Positions 17,740 through 27,995 of a DNA stretch of 32,984 bases are shown here, in pieces. The position numbers and the translations under genes were made by a program. The stretch is from Chromatiales bacterium. Its GTDB lineage: Bacteria; Pseudomonadota; Gammaproteobacteria; Chromatiales; Chromatiaceae. Location of the stretch: the NCBI GenBank assembly GCA_030145485.1, contig JAQYVP010000063.1, forward strand, positions 1 to 32,984, given 5' to 3'. Below the pieces are notes generated by a model. The model worked only from the letters and a program-made list of their open reading frames with translations, was not told where the DNA came from and ran no database searches. Position 1 is the first letter of the stretch. Every line of letters begins with the position of its first letter.

Positions 17740-19211
17740 GACTGTAACCAGGCGGTTACAGCTTCAATCCATTGCTCCCGGGAACTGTTCAGGGTCAGCT
17801 CCGTCTGTTTGATGCGGCCTTCAAGTAGCGCCAGTTGAGGCAGAATATCATCAGGTTCGACGTCATCGAACAGGCCATCGTTAAAGGCCACCAGCCAGGC
17901 CATCTGGAATTCGCCGGAGAGAGGAGAGAGGCGCTCCTGTTTGAGAATCTGACGCAGTACACGGCCACGTCGAATGGCCGCCTCCATAGAGGCTTCGAGA
18001 CGGGCGCCAAAGTGTGTGAACACCTCCAGTTCCATGAACTGGAGGTAATCAAGTTTCATGCGGCCCGACTCCTCTTTGATGCGGGGGTGCTGGGCATTAC
18101 CGCCGATGCGGGACACCGATTTTGCGATATCGATGGCGGGACGGAAGCCGGCGGTGAAGAGCCCCCGCTCCAGGTAGACTTGCCCATCCGTGATAGAGAT
18201 GAGATTCGTGGGAATATAGGCGGCTATCTCTCCCTGCTTGGTCTCAACGATAGGCAAGGCCGTCATGCTGCCGCTGCCATGGGCGGTGTTAAGCGAGGTG
18301 CTGCGTTCCAGAAGACGTGCATGAAGAGAGAAAATATCCCCCGGATAGGCCTCTCTTCCGGGCGGGCGGCGTAAAAGCAGCGAGAGTTCCCGGTAGGTCT
18401 TCGCATGGGTAGAGAGATCATCGTATACAACCAGCGTGTCATATCCCTGCTGCATCCAAAATTCAGCGATGGCGCAGCCGGCAAAGGGTGCCAGATGCTG
18501 AAGTCCGGGCAGGGTGCTGGCCTCGGCGACAATAATGGTGGTGTACTCCAGGGCGCCATAGCTGCGCAGTGTTTTTATGGTATTGACAACAGTAGAACGT
18601 TTTTGCCCGATTAGCACATACACACAGTAGACATCCCTGCCCCGCTGATTGATGACCGTGTCGATGGCTATCGAGCTTCTGCCCAGCCCTTCATCACCGA
18701 TCAACAACTGGCGTTGTCCCTTGCCGATAGGGATGAGAGTGTCGATAACCTTGATGCCGGTATAGAGTGGTTCATGCACAAAATCACGCGCCACGATCGC
18801 AGGGGATCGCCTTTCCAGTGGCTGCATGGTAGTCAGTTCAGGCTTTTGCCGCCCATCCAGTGGATTCCCCAGTGGATCGACAACACGGCCCAACAGGTTA
18901 TCACCCACGGGCACACTCAATGGCCGGGGAGAGAGATAAACTGTCGTTCCAGCGGTAAGTCGATCGGTTTCATGCAACAGTACTGCACCGACCAACTCTT
19001 CTGTGAGGTCGAAGACCATCCCCTGGCTGCCATCCTCGAATGCGAGGATCTCTTCCATCGCAACAGAAGGTAGACCGCTGATCCAGGCGATGCCATCACC
19101 CACGGAAACCACGATACCCTGCTCGGTTATACGCAAGCCAAGGTGGTAATGATCAAGCCAGGCAGCTTGCTTTTCCAGTAAATCTACAGGATGAAGCGTT
19201 TCAGATTTCAT
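17736..19211 (-). CDS. atpA: N-ATPase alpha subunit with altered Walker A
   Basis: The 491-residue non-catalytic nucleotide-binding subunit of the F1 head. Seen: the beta-barrel domain with [18 protein letters not shown], the [23 protein letters not shown] segment, [33 protein letters not shown], and the C-terminal helical domain. The Walker A loop reads GDEGLGRSS where the family has GDRQTGKT/S: Arg178 (AGA, 18680-18678) replaces the nucleotide-binding Lys, and DEGL replaces DRQT. Everything around it is well conserved, so the gene is not decayed. The start overlaps the b-subunit stop by 11 nt. Confidence 0.93.
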   Translation of the reverse strand: MKSETLHPVDLLEKQAAWLDHYHLGLRITEQGIVVSVGDGIAWISGLPSVAMEEILAFEDGSQGMVFDLTEELVGAVLLHETDRLTAGTTVYLSPRPLSVPVGDNLLGRVVDPLGNPLDGRQKPELTTMQPLERRSPAIVARDFVHEPLYTGIKVIDTLIPIGKGQRQLLIGDEGLGRSSIAIDTVINQRGRDVYCVYVLIGQKRSTVVNTIKTLRSYGALEYTTIIVAEASTLPGLQHLAPFAGCAIAEFWMQQGYDTLVVYDDLSTHAKTYRELSLLLRRPPGREAYPGDIFSLHARLLERSTSLNTAHGSGSMTALPIVETKQGEIAAYIPTNLISITDGQVYLERGLFTAGFRPAIDIAKSVSRIGGNAQHPRIKEESGRMKLDYLQFMELEVFTHFGARLEASMEAAIRRGRVLRQILKQERLSPLSGEFQMAWLVAFNDGLFDDVEPDDILPQLALLEGRIKQTELTLNSSREQWIEAVTAWLQS

Positions 19212-19953
19212 GGGCGAAATCCGTAAAGCCCTTCAACTCGTCCAGCAGATTGGCGCGCAGTATCCAGGCTCCTGCGTTGATGCGTATTCCAGCCAATAAT
19301 GCTTTATCCTGTTTATAGCGAACGTGGCCGTTCACGTTCACCGACAGAATCCGGCTCAACGCATGCTCAAGTGATTGACGTCGATTACTCTCAAGAGGAT
19401 GTGCGCTGGTAATGAGAATGTGCTCTGGTGAGTTTCCCGCAGCATCTTGCAGTTTGCTCAAATGTTCAGCTGACAGGGAGGAAAAATCAGCAAGAAAAAG
19501 ATCGATCAGGCGATTTTCCAATTCGGGACAGGATACAGCTGACAGGAGTTTCGTGGCGAACTGTGCCCCCTGTCTTAATGCCGTTTTTTCATTCTGTAAT
19601 TGACTGGCTTGCAGTTGACGTTGTGCAGCAAAGCGGGACTTTTTACGCTCCTCCTCCAGAGTCGTCTGCAATGCCGACATCTGCCGTTCCCGTTCCCCCT
19701 GGATTTCCTCCTCCAGGACCTTCCGTGCCGCCTGCCGTTCCTGATGCCACTCTGTCAACCGGCTTTCATACTGTTTTTGCAGCGCTTCGGCTTCACTGTG
19801 CAGAGAGCTGGCCTCCTCAATGGTTTTTTCGATACCGGCGCGACGGCGGGCAATCACATCCAACACAGGTTTGTAGAAAAAGTGTTTCAGGATCCAGATC
19901 AGGATCAGAAAATTAATGATCTCGAGAATGAAGGTGGACCAGTTCAGTTCCAA
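19201..19953 (-). CDS. atpF: N-ATPase b subunit with delta-like C-terminus
   Basis: The peripheral stalk subunit. The frame extends to an ATG at 20046, but those extra 31 residues come from a repeat element that also yields LPPNPHP near 26020. I start at TTG 19953, giving [31 protein letters not shown], the usual N-terminus, with AGGGG 8 nt before it: 250 residues. One TM helix (about 8-27) is followed by a long Glu/Arg/Gln-rich coiled coil (about 40-140). The end ([25 protein letters not shown]) resembles the C-terminus of the F1 delta/OSCP subunit, fitting N-ATPases, which lack a separate delta gene. A 216-nt gap precedes it, holding the repeat element. Confidence 0.9.
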   Translation of the reverse strand: MELNWSTFILEIINFLILIWILKHFFYKPVLDVIARRRAGIEKTIEEASSLHSEAEALQKQYESRLTEWHQERQAARKVLEEEIQGERERQMSALQTTLEEERKKSRFAAQRQLQASQLQNEKTALRQGAQFATKLLSAVSCPELENRLIDLFLADFSSLSAEHLSKLQDAAGNSPEHILITSAHPLESNRRQSLEHALSRILSVNVNGHVRYKQDKALLAGIRINAGAWILRANLLDELKGFTDFAHEI

Positions 19954-19995
19954 GATGGTATCCCCTGTGTATGCTTTTTCAACTGTCGTCTCTAT

Positions 19996-20145
19996 GGAAG
20001 CTGTGAATGAATCAAAGGGATGGGGGTTCGGGGGAAGGGTCAACATGAAATGGTTCGTAAGTTATTAATATGCGACCCTTCCCCCGTAAAAAAACTTGAA
20101 AAGGAGTTCTGATCGAAGCGCGCAGCAATTCGATCAGAGCCTCTC
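19996..20145 (-). mobile_element. MITE-like inverted-repeat element, copy 1 (within atp operon)
   Basis: About 150 bp matching, in reverse orientation, the element at 25902-26055. Shared parts in order on the minus strand: CTCTGATC, a short inverted segment ending near GATCAGA, CAAGTTTTTTTACGGGGGAAGGG, a variable middle of about 35 nt, then CCCTTCCCCCGAACCCCCATCCC, ending ATTCACAGCTTCC. GGGGGAAGGG and CCCTTCCCCC are mutually complementary. It sits between atpE and atpF, where the other operon junctions are overlaps or a few bases. No coding capacity. Confidence 0.65.
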
Positions 20146-20169
20146 TATGCAGGATATGCATACCGTTCA

Positions 20170-20439
<270 letters not shown>

Positions 20440-21141
20440 TTACTCCTCTGTTTTCTCGTTATGTTTCTGTTGTGTGAGTTGTTGTGACTGTAATCCACCG
20501 GCCACATAGATTAGCGCAAGCAAACCGAAGATATAGGCCTGCACCAGCGCCTCGATGATATGCAGCATCAGGATAGGGATGGGAGCCAGAAAACCGGCCA
20601 CCAGCAGGATCAGCAGGGCCGTCATTTCAAGACTCATCATGTTGCCGAACAGCCGTACGGCCAGGGCGATGGTGCGCGTGATTTCGCTGATAATGTGGAA
20701 AGGCAGCATGATAGGGCTTGGTTTGAGATAATGGCGCAGGTAGGACTTCACGCCCTGGGTGCGGATGCCAAACCAGTGTACCGAAAGAAAAACCAGAATC
20801 GCCAGGGCCGAGGTGGCCGACAGATCGCGGGTTGGCGAATGCACGCCTGGTATCAGTCCACTCAGGTTGGCAATAATCAGGAACAGCCATAGCGTGCCGA
20901 CAAAGGGCAGGAGGTGATCCACATACCTCGGTGCAATGCCACGGATGGATTCCTCGATGGTGCTGACAACACCTTCAGCCGCCGTCTGAACCCAGCCGGG
21001 CTGTATTTGCAGACGGCGGGTGAGCAGCCAGCTGAAAACAGCAATTGCGCCCATGATGACCCAGGTGGTTACCACGGTATTGGTAATTTGAATCGGCCCA
21101 AGCTGGAACACAACGTCAGCAATGATGACACCATTCTCCAT
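20440..21141 (-). CDS. atpB: N-ATPase a subunit (ion channel)
   Basis: A 233-residue membrane subunit that forms the ion half-channels beside the c ring. Seen: about five or six TM segments, LIIANLSGLIPGVHSPT, SEITRTIALAVRLFGNMMS with the essential Arg of the a subunit, and a C-terminal segment HIIEALVQAYIFGLLALIYVAGG. The start overlaps the atpQ stop by one base (TAATG), leaving no room for an atpR gene between them. Confidence 0.93.
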   Translation of the reverse strand: MENGVIIADVVFQLGPIQITNTVVTTWVIMGAIAVFSWLLTRRLQIQPGWVQTAAEGVVSTIEESIRGIAPRYVDHLLPFVGTLWLFLIIANLSGLIPGVHSPTRDLSATSALAILVFLSVHWFGIRTQGVKSYLRHYLKPSPIMLPFHIISEITRTIALAVRLFGNMMSLEMTALLILLVAGFLAPIPILMLHIIEALVQAYIFGLLALIYVAGGLQSQQLTQQKHNEKTEE

Positions 21142-21415
21142 TATTCACGTTCCCTGATAAAAAGGTAGACGTTAATCCCTCCAGTGATCACGCCCAGAAT
21201 GATCATGCTCAAGGTCCAGCGAATCGAGTAACCTTCAACCATCAGGTCCAGCCAACGCCCCAGGTAGGCGCCTCCCACCACCGGCAGCACGAAGAGCAAA
21301 CCCAGGGTGCCGATGTAGACGGTCTGCGATAGAAGCGTCGGGCGGTCCTTTTCAGCCTGCTGCATGCGCCGAGCCTGCAATTCTACCCGTTTGCGGAGTC
21401 GCTCTTTGTGGTCCA

Positions 21416-21416
<1 letters not shown>
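21141..21416 (-). CDS. atpQ: N-ATPase accessory membrane protein AtpQ
   Basis: A 91-residue protein with a basic N-terminal helix (DHKERLRKRVELQARRMQQAEK) and two TM segments (about 28-52 and 65-87), of the AtpI/ATPase_gene1 type. AtpI-like proteins help assemble the c ring or bind Mg2+. In the usual N-ATPase order atpDCQRBEFAG, AtpQ lies directly after AtpC, as here. AtpR, a separate three-TM protein expected next, is absent. Both junctions are one-base overlaps. Confidence 0.82.
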
Positions 21417-23280
<1,864 letters not shown>

Positions 23281-23361
23281 TCATCGGCAATCGTTTTCAA
23301 GCCCTGTCATTGAGGCAATCCACATGACCTTGTTTTCGCTGCTCAGCGGGATCCTCATAGA

Positions 23362-23490
23362 GTGAATGATGGAACGCAGACTCGGATTCCAGATGGTAGA
23401 ATAAATATTGTCCCTGATGAATTCAGAGATGTTGAACGTATCGTGAAACGACTGGTGCAGGTCAATTCACCCCAGGAAGAAACACAATGA
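23362..23490 (+). CDS. Possible 42-residue ORF upstream of the K+ channel
   Basis: GTG 23362 to TGA 23490. The peptide looks protein-like (TRIPDGRINIVPDEF, then DVERIVKRLVQVN), and its TGA overlaps an ATG at 23487 as ATGA. The start has only a weak GGGA 10 nt upstream, and the frame stays open upstream of the GTG to about 23312. It could be a small protein, a leader, or the tail of an eroded gene. I do not recognise it. Confidence 0.3.
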   Translation: MNDGTQTRIPDGRINIVPDEFRDVERIVKRLVQVNSPQEETQ

Positions 23491-23507
23491 AATTCGGTCT
23501 CTAATCT

Positions 23508-25097
23508 GTGATCAGCAAGAAAGTTGTTCGTCTCTGCTACTACCTGGATGACTCCCCGCGTTACCGCCAGGTCAAACAGTTTTTCTACAGGCTGTTGAGC
23601 GATCCCCATTCCAGAGTGCGGACCTATTTCGATGCCACCATGATCGTTCTGGTGATTGTCTCGGTTTCGCTCCTGATCTATCAAATCAAGCAGGATCTGG
23701 GCTGGTTTGGCAATGCCTTCGAGATTTTCATCGTGACGGTATTCATCACAGAATATCTGCTGCGCGCCTGGGTCTACAACGACTCGCGGGCGATTATCAT
23801 CGAACGCTTCGAACGAGCGGAGTTCATGCACGCGAATTTCCGCATTGCTCCAGCCCTGGGTGAGGTGATCAATCAGAAGTGGCGCTATGCCAGTTCGCCG
23901 CTCGCTATTATCGACCTGCTAGCCATCCTCCCAAGTTTCCGGGGCGTGCGGGTGCTGCGCATCTTTCTGCTATTCCGCCTCTTCAAGCTGTTCCGCTACG
24001 CCAGCAGCGTGAACGAATTCGCCAAAGTCCTTGCGGAGAAGCGCTTCGAGCTCGCCACGCTGGGGCTATTCGCCGGGTTTATCGTCATCGCGTCCAGTAC
24101 GGCAATCTACGTGCTGGAAGCTGGCCTGCCGGAGAGTCGTATCGACACTTTTTTCGATGCCGTCTACTGGTCTCTGGTCACCATTTCCACCGTGGGTTAT
24201 GGAGACATCATTCCGCAAACTCCGGAGGGGCGCTTCGTTGCCATGGCGCTGATTGTTTCCGGCATCGGCGTCATCTCGTTCTTCACCTCGATTATCGTCT
24301 CCTCCTTTGCCGAAAAGCTGCGCACACTGCGCGAGCATCGGGTGTTCGCTGAGTTGAGGCGCGCCCACGACTTCACCGTTGTCTGCGGCTACGGTAGGGT
24401 CGGCGAAGTGGTGGTGGAAAAGCTCGCTGCAGAGAATGCGTATTTTCTGATCCTGGATAAAGACCCTGACAAGGTAGAGTTGGCACGCGCCTCGGGTTAT
24501 CTTGCTCTGCAGGGGGATGCTTCGAGCAATGACATGTTGGAACGGCTGCGCATTCAGGAAGCTGTTCGAGCCATCGTATGCACCACTGGCGACGACGTCG
24601 TGAACGTTTTTATTACGCTGACGGCGCGCTATCTGAACAAAGAGGTGTTGATTATCGCCCGCGCCAACAAGCGCGAGTCTGCCGAAAAGTTGCGGCTGGC
24701 CGGGGCCAACCATGTGGTCGTATCATTCGAGTCTGTCGGTCGGGTCGTCAATGCCTATGTCGATCAGCCCGTTGCCTTCGACGCCCTGTACGGCATTCTG
24801 AGTGGCAACAAGGATGTAGGTACTGATGCGGTAGTCGTCCCCCCGGATTCACTTGCAGACGGAAAAAGCATTGATGCTATCGATTTCCCCCATTATCGTT
24901 TGGTCCTGTTTGGGGTTGTGGTCCCCAGTGGCCGTGTCAGTGATTTATACACCAGTGTATTCGAACTCGAAAAGCAGCAGTTTCACTTCCATCCACCGGG
25001 CGATTTCGTGGTCAGGAGCAATGATATTCTGGTGCTGTTCGGAGACGATTTCAGCTTGAATCATTTCAAGGACAAGCTGGGAAAGAGCGGGTTGTAG
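23508..25097 (+). CDS. Voltage-gated-type K+ channel with RCK (TrkA-N) domain
   Basis: A 529-residue inner-membrane channel. Seen: a six-TM arrangement (S1 near residue 42; an S4-like stretch FRGVRVLRIFLLFRLFKLFRYAS with regularly spaced Arg/Lys), the selectivity filter TISTVGYGD (228-233), then a cytoplasmic RCK domain with an intact VVCGYGRVG nucleotide motif (about 290-410) and a TrkA-C-like end. It would carry K+ under nucleotide or ligand control. The called start is GTG 23508, which has no ribosome-binding site. An ATG 21 nt upstream (23487) has an AGGA site and is in frame, but a TAA at 23502-23504 lies between them. It is followed by a second RCK gene 20 nt downstream. Confidence 0.88.
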   Translation: MISKKVVRLCYYLDDSPRYRQVKQFFYRLLSDPHSRVRTYFDATMIVLVIVSVSLLIYQIKQDLGWFGNAFEIFIVTVFITEYLLRAWVYNDSRAIIIERFERAEFMHANFRIAPALGEVINQKWRYASSPLAIIDLLAILPSFRGVRVLRIFLLFRLFKLFRYASSVNEFAKVLAEKRFELATLGLFAGFIVIASSTAIYVLEAGLPESRIDTFFDAVYWSLVTISTVGYGDIIPQTPEGRFVAMALIVSGIGVISFFTSIIVSSFAEKLRTLREHRVFAELRRAHDFTVVCGYGRVGEVVVEKLAAENAYFLILDKDPDKVELARASGYLALQGDASSNDMLERLRIQEAVRAIVCTTGDDVVNVFITLTARYLNKEVLIIARANKRESAEKLRLAGANHVVVSFESVGRVVNAYVDQPVAFDALYGILSGNKDVGTDAVVVPPDSLADGKSIDAIDFPHYRLVLFGVVVPSGRVSDLYTSVFELEKQQFHFHPPGDFVVRSNDILVLFGDDFSLNHFKDKLGKSGL

Positions 25098-25117
25098 CGA
25101 GAATAGCGAGAGAAAAC

Positions 25118-25903
25118 ATGCCTGACAACAAACACCGCATTGCCCTCTTCGGTTACGAAAAACTTGCCGTGGATATCGCGGACTCCCTGAACAGCATCAG
25201 GAATGACGTGATCGTCCTCGACAGCAATGAGGAGAACATCAGGCAGGCCGAAAAACTGGGTTTTGAAACCGCCGTGGTGGATTACAGCCGCGATCAGGAA
25301 CTGAGGGATGCAGGTATCGGGAGCGATATCGACACCGTGTTTTGTCTGTTGCCGGATGATGCGGAAAACATTTTCCTGGTCATCTCGGTGAGGTCCATCG
25401 ATCCCGTGGTCCGCATTGTTTCTATCGCCGACTCGCCCGACTCGATTCCCAAATTTCTGGCCGCCGGGGCGGACAAGGTGATTGATCCCTATGAGATCAG
25501 CGGCCTCAAGATCTGGCGTATGCTGAGAAAACCGATCATATCCCAGGTCATGGAAAGAACGCTGATGAGCGAACTGGACCTGAACATGGCCCAGGTGCCG
25601 ATCACCAGGGAGTCATTTCTCGATGGTCGGGCAATCGGTGATTTGAGGCTGCGCGACTTCTATGACCTGGTGCTGCTGGGTATGGTGGATCGCACTTTGG
25701 GTGACGAATTCATCTTTCGCACACGGGGGCTACGCCACTGTTTGAATGCCGGAGACATTCTGGTCATCATCGGACCCCGTGCAGAAATCGATCGATTAAA
25801 AAGGGATCTGGATAACAGGCTCCCCATCGAATCACTCCCGAAACTGAAGAAATCGGCCGGAGACGGTTCACCGTTTGATCACAGCGACACCACACGGGAT
25901 TAA
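25118..25903 (+). CDS. Free-standing RCK/TrkA-like regulatory protein
   Basis: A 261-residue soluble protein with an N-terminal Rossmann-like domain (RIALFGYEKLAVDIADSL, VIVLDSNEEN; about 7-125) and a C-terminal TrkA-C-like domain (about 150-235: GRAIGDLRLRDFYDLVLLGMV, FRTRG, AGDILVIIGP). The Gly-x-Gly-x-x-Gly loop of nucleotide-binding RCK domains is replaced by GYEKLA, so nucleotide binding may be lost or altered. It lies 20 nt after the K+ channel gene and most likely assembles with its RCK ring. Its TAA stop is the first part of the inverted-repeat element that follows. Confidence 0.82.
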   Translation: MPDNKHRIALFGYEKLAVDIADSLNSIRNDVIVLDSNEENIRQAEKLGFETAVVDYSRDQELRDAGIGSDIDTVFCLLPDDAENIFLVISVRSIDPVVRIVSIADSPDSIPKFLAAGADKVIDPYEISGLKIWRMLRKPIISQVMERTLMSELDLNMAQVPITRESFLDGRAIGDLRLRDFYDLVLLGMVDRTLGDEFIFRTRGLRHCLNAGDILVIIGPRAEIDRLKRDLDNRLPIESLPKLKKSAGDGSPFDHSDTTRD

Positions 25904-26055
25904 GGAAACTCTGATCAAGTCGCTCCGCTCCTCGACCAGAGCATTCCTGCAAGTTTTTCTACGGGGGAAGGGGGTATCTATCAATGGTTTACAATGGGCA
26001 TCCGGATCGCCCTTCCCCCGAACCCCCATCCCATGGGCTTATTCAGAGGTTCCTT
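25902..26055 (+). mobile_element. MITE-like inverted-repeat element, copy 2
   Basis: A 154-bp element with imperfect terminal inverted repeats: AAGGAAACTCTGATCAAG at the left (25902-25919), and the reverse complement of AAGGAACCTCTGAATAAG at the right (26038-26055). The inner parts match copy 1: CAAGTTTTTCTACGGGGGAAGGG, a variable middle, then CCCTTCCCCCGAACCCCCATCCC. The left end carries the RCK gene stop and the right end carries the selU stop. No coding capacity. Confidence 0.7.
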
Positions 26056-27154
26056 AATCCACTTGCTGCAACCAGGCTTTCAACGCCTGTGCGTCTCCTG
26101 TAAAGACGATATTTTTCTGCTTTTTGGCCAGCTGATAGTCATACATGGGGTCATAGTAATCGGTGAGCAAGGTTGAGATCCAGGAGTCGTGCTGTTGCGT
26201 CTCTGTCGTGCGGCGCTGCTTTTCGATGGCATTGCTTAGCTGTTCATGGATTTCACCATGGCGTACATCTCCGAGGCGTTTGCGGATGCGGCCAAGGCTT
26301 CCAAGCAGGTAGCCGGCCCAGCGTTCAAACCCCTCGCTGTCACCATGAATACCCTGGTACTCCTGCAGTGCAGCATCGATGTACTCCAGGCGGGTATTTG
26401 CGATGCGCTCATCAAGCGTCGCATCAAGAATGATGAATTTCCCTGATTTGAAGCGATCAAACAAATTCTGCAGTATGTGCAGGGAGCCAATATTGCGGCC
26501 TTCATCCTCGATGATCAGTGGCGGATTTCCCTTAGCGCGATGCTTCAGCAGGGCAATGGAGAGGGCATTTTCAAAGTCGATCTGAGTCGGCTGGGGAAGC
26601 GCATAATGGCCGAATGCCGAGCCACGATGACGCGCCAGTCCCTCCAGATCGATGCTGTTGCTCAACTGTTGCAGCAGAATTGTTTTTCCAACTCCGGTGC
26701 GTCCGCCGATGACAATGGTGTTGACTTCGTTGGTGGCTGCCTCAATCTCCTCGATGAGAAAGCTGCGCAGCGCCTTGTAACCGCCTTCGATGCGTGGATA
26801 GGCGATGCCGGTGGCGTCATGAATCCACTGCTGGCTGATCTTTGAGCGCATGCCGCCGCGAAAACAGTAGAGAGCGCCGTCAGGATGAGCCTCTATGAAT
26901 GTTTTCCATGCACTGATACGTTGTTCTCGCACTGCATCACTGACCAGTTCTTCGCCGAGTTCAACGGCGGCGTCATGTCCAACCTGTGTATATTCAATGC
27001 CGATTTCATGACGTTCGCTGTCATTCATCAGCGGATGATTCTCCGCCAGTGGGAAAGCTCCTTTGGTGTATTCCACGGGAGCGCGCACATCCAGCAGTGG
27101 AACGTCGTTCAGAAACAGACGGCGATAGTCATCGATGAGTGGCAGAGTAGTCAT
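26054..27154 (-). CDS. selU: tRNA 2-selenouridine synthase
   Basis: A 366-residue enzyme (SelU/MnmH/YbbB) that replaces sulfur by selenium, through a geranylated intermediate, at the wobble 2-thiouridine of tRNAs for Lys, Glu and Gln. Seen: an N-terminal rhodanese domain (about 10-130) with catalytic Cys97 in YCFRGGMRSK, the same number as in E. coli, then a P-loop domain with Walker A GGRTGVGKT (150-158) and IIEDEGRNIG. Length matches the family. It implies selenophosphate supply (SelD) elsewhere. It lies 18 nt after an unknown gene on the same strand. Confidence 0.93.
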   Translation of the reverse strand: MTTLPLIDDYRRLFLNDVPLLDVRAPVEYTKGAFPLAENHPLMNDSERHEIGIEYTQVGHDAAVELGEELVSDAVREQRISAWKTFIEAHPDGALYCFRGGMRSKISQQWIHDATGIAYPRIEGGYKALRSFLIEEIEAATNEVNTIVIGGRTGVGKTILLQQLSNSIDLEGLARHRGSAFGHYALPQPTQIDFENALSIALLKHRAKGNPPLIIEDEGRNIGSLHILQNLFDRFKSGKFIILDATLDERIANTRLEYIDAALQEYQGIHGDSEGFERWAGYLLGSLGRIRKRLGDVRHGEIHEQLSNAIEKQRRTTETQQHDSWISTLLTDYYDPMYDYQLAKKQKNIVFTGDAQALKAWLQQVD

Positions 27155-27172
27155 GATCGGGGATTAGACGCC

Positions 27173-27739
27173 TTATTCCAGCTCACGCATTTTTTGCTGT
27201 AGCGCCTGTTCACGCAGCGTTTCAGCCTGTTGCTGATCCTTTGCTGCTCCGGCAGTGGCCCACTCCAGTGTTTCAGTATCCAGCACGGAGAAGTGATACA
27301 GACGCCCCTGCTTGAATACCGAAGAGACCATTTTTTCAGCTCTGCGGCGCAGTTCAGTCTGTTGCCCTGACTGCTGCTGCATCATCGGCATGCCGAAGGT
27401 TGGTTCAATACCCATGTTTTTGAAGTGAATCTCGGTATTATCAATCTCGCCTGTCGTATCGAGGTAGATGCGCTCAATATCCGGTGCGCGTGACAGTATG
27501 TAAGCAGACATCATGCGTCCCAGTTGATGGTCTTCTGTTTCAAGAGCTGTCAGCAACTTGTCACCAACCAGCTGCAGGCGTTGAACGAGTTGCGGGTTCT
27601 CGACCCACTGGCGACTCAGTTGAATGCCCTGATCCATATCGGCATCCATCTTGTCGAAAAAGTCGCTGGCTTGCTGCAACAGTTGATCAGGGACATTTAA
27701 AGTAAAGATATCTTCATCGATGACGACATTAAGTTCCAT
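27173..27739 (-). CDS. Unknown acidic, helical protein upstream of selU
   Basis: A 188-residue soluble protein that I cannot assign. Seen: an N-terminal MELNVVIDEDIFTLNVPDQLLQQASDFFDKMDADMDQGIQLSRQWVE segment, a middle helical part, a Met/Gln-rich turn (GMPMMQQQSGQQ), and a Gln/Glu-rich C-terminal helix (KDQQQAETLREQALQQKMRELE) with coiled-coil tendency. Codon use and composition match the neighbours. No signal peptide or TM segment. The short gap to selU suggests one transcript, but no functional link can be claimed. The ribosome-binding site is weak. Confidence 0.7.
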   Translation of the reverse strand: MELNVVIDEDIFTLNVPDQLLQQASDFFDKMDADMDQGIQLSRQWVENPQLVQRLQLVGDKLLTALETEDHQLGRMMSAYILSRAPDIERIYLDTTGEIDNTEIHFKNMGIEPTFGMPMMQQQSGQQTELRRRAEKMVSSVFKQGRLYHFSVLDTETLEWATAGAAKDQQQAETLREQALQQKMRELE

Positions 27740-27874
27740 AATCGGGTGTTTGTTCAGTAAATTTGTGCCATTCTACCGAAAATAGTTGTTGCAGGTCAGT
27801 TCTCTAATAAATTTTGTGGTATCCATCAACAGCGAATCAGACGAAAAGCACGACAAAACAGATGAAAACAGATG

Positions 27875-27954
27875 AACCACGAAAACCACGAAGCACACGA
27901 AAAACAGGAGCAATCAGTTTATCCGATTTCGTGGCTTTCGTGATTTTCGTGGTT
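27875..27954. repeat. ACCACGAA palindromic repeat, copy A
   Basis: About 80 bp of imperfect inverted repeat: AACCACGAAAACCACGAAG at the left and CTTTCGTGATTTTCGTGGTT at the right. It lies 40 nt before piuC. Similar arrays occur near 28.7 and 30.2 kb. A short direct repeat of AACAGATGAA precedes it. Confidence 0.65.
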
Positions 27955-27995
27955 GAAAAAAGTTTGAGAAGTTTTTGTGATAAGAGGAGAGAAAT

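Noticed and set aside
19954-20046. N-terminal extension of AtpF to ATG 20046
   Set aside because: The residues come from the repeat element (LPPNPHP also appears in the second copy); TTG 19953 has a good ribosome-binding site and the usual AtpF start.
23355-23831. 159-residue minus-strand frame across the atpD-K+ channel spacer
   Set aside because: Mostly antisense to the channel's first codons; composition is not protein-like.
24066-24713. Long minus-strand open frame across the K+ channel gene
   Set aside because: Shadow of the channel's coding frame; no family features and its translation is low-complexity.
27841-27960. CRISPR-like array from repeated CCACGAA units
   Set aside because: Units are short, unevenly spaced and arranged as inverted arms rather than direct repeats with unique spacers; no cas genes.
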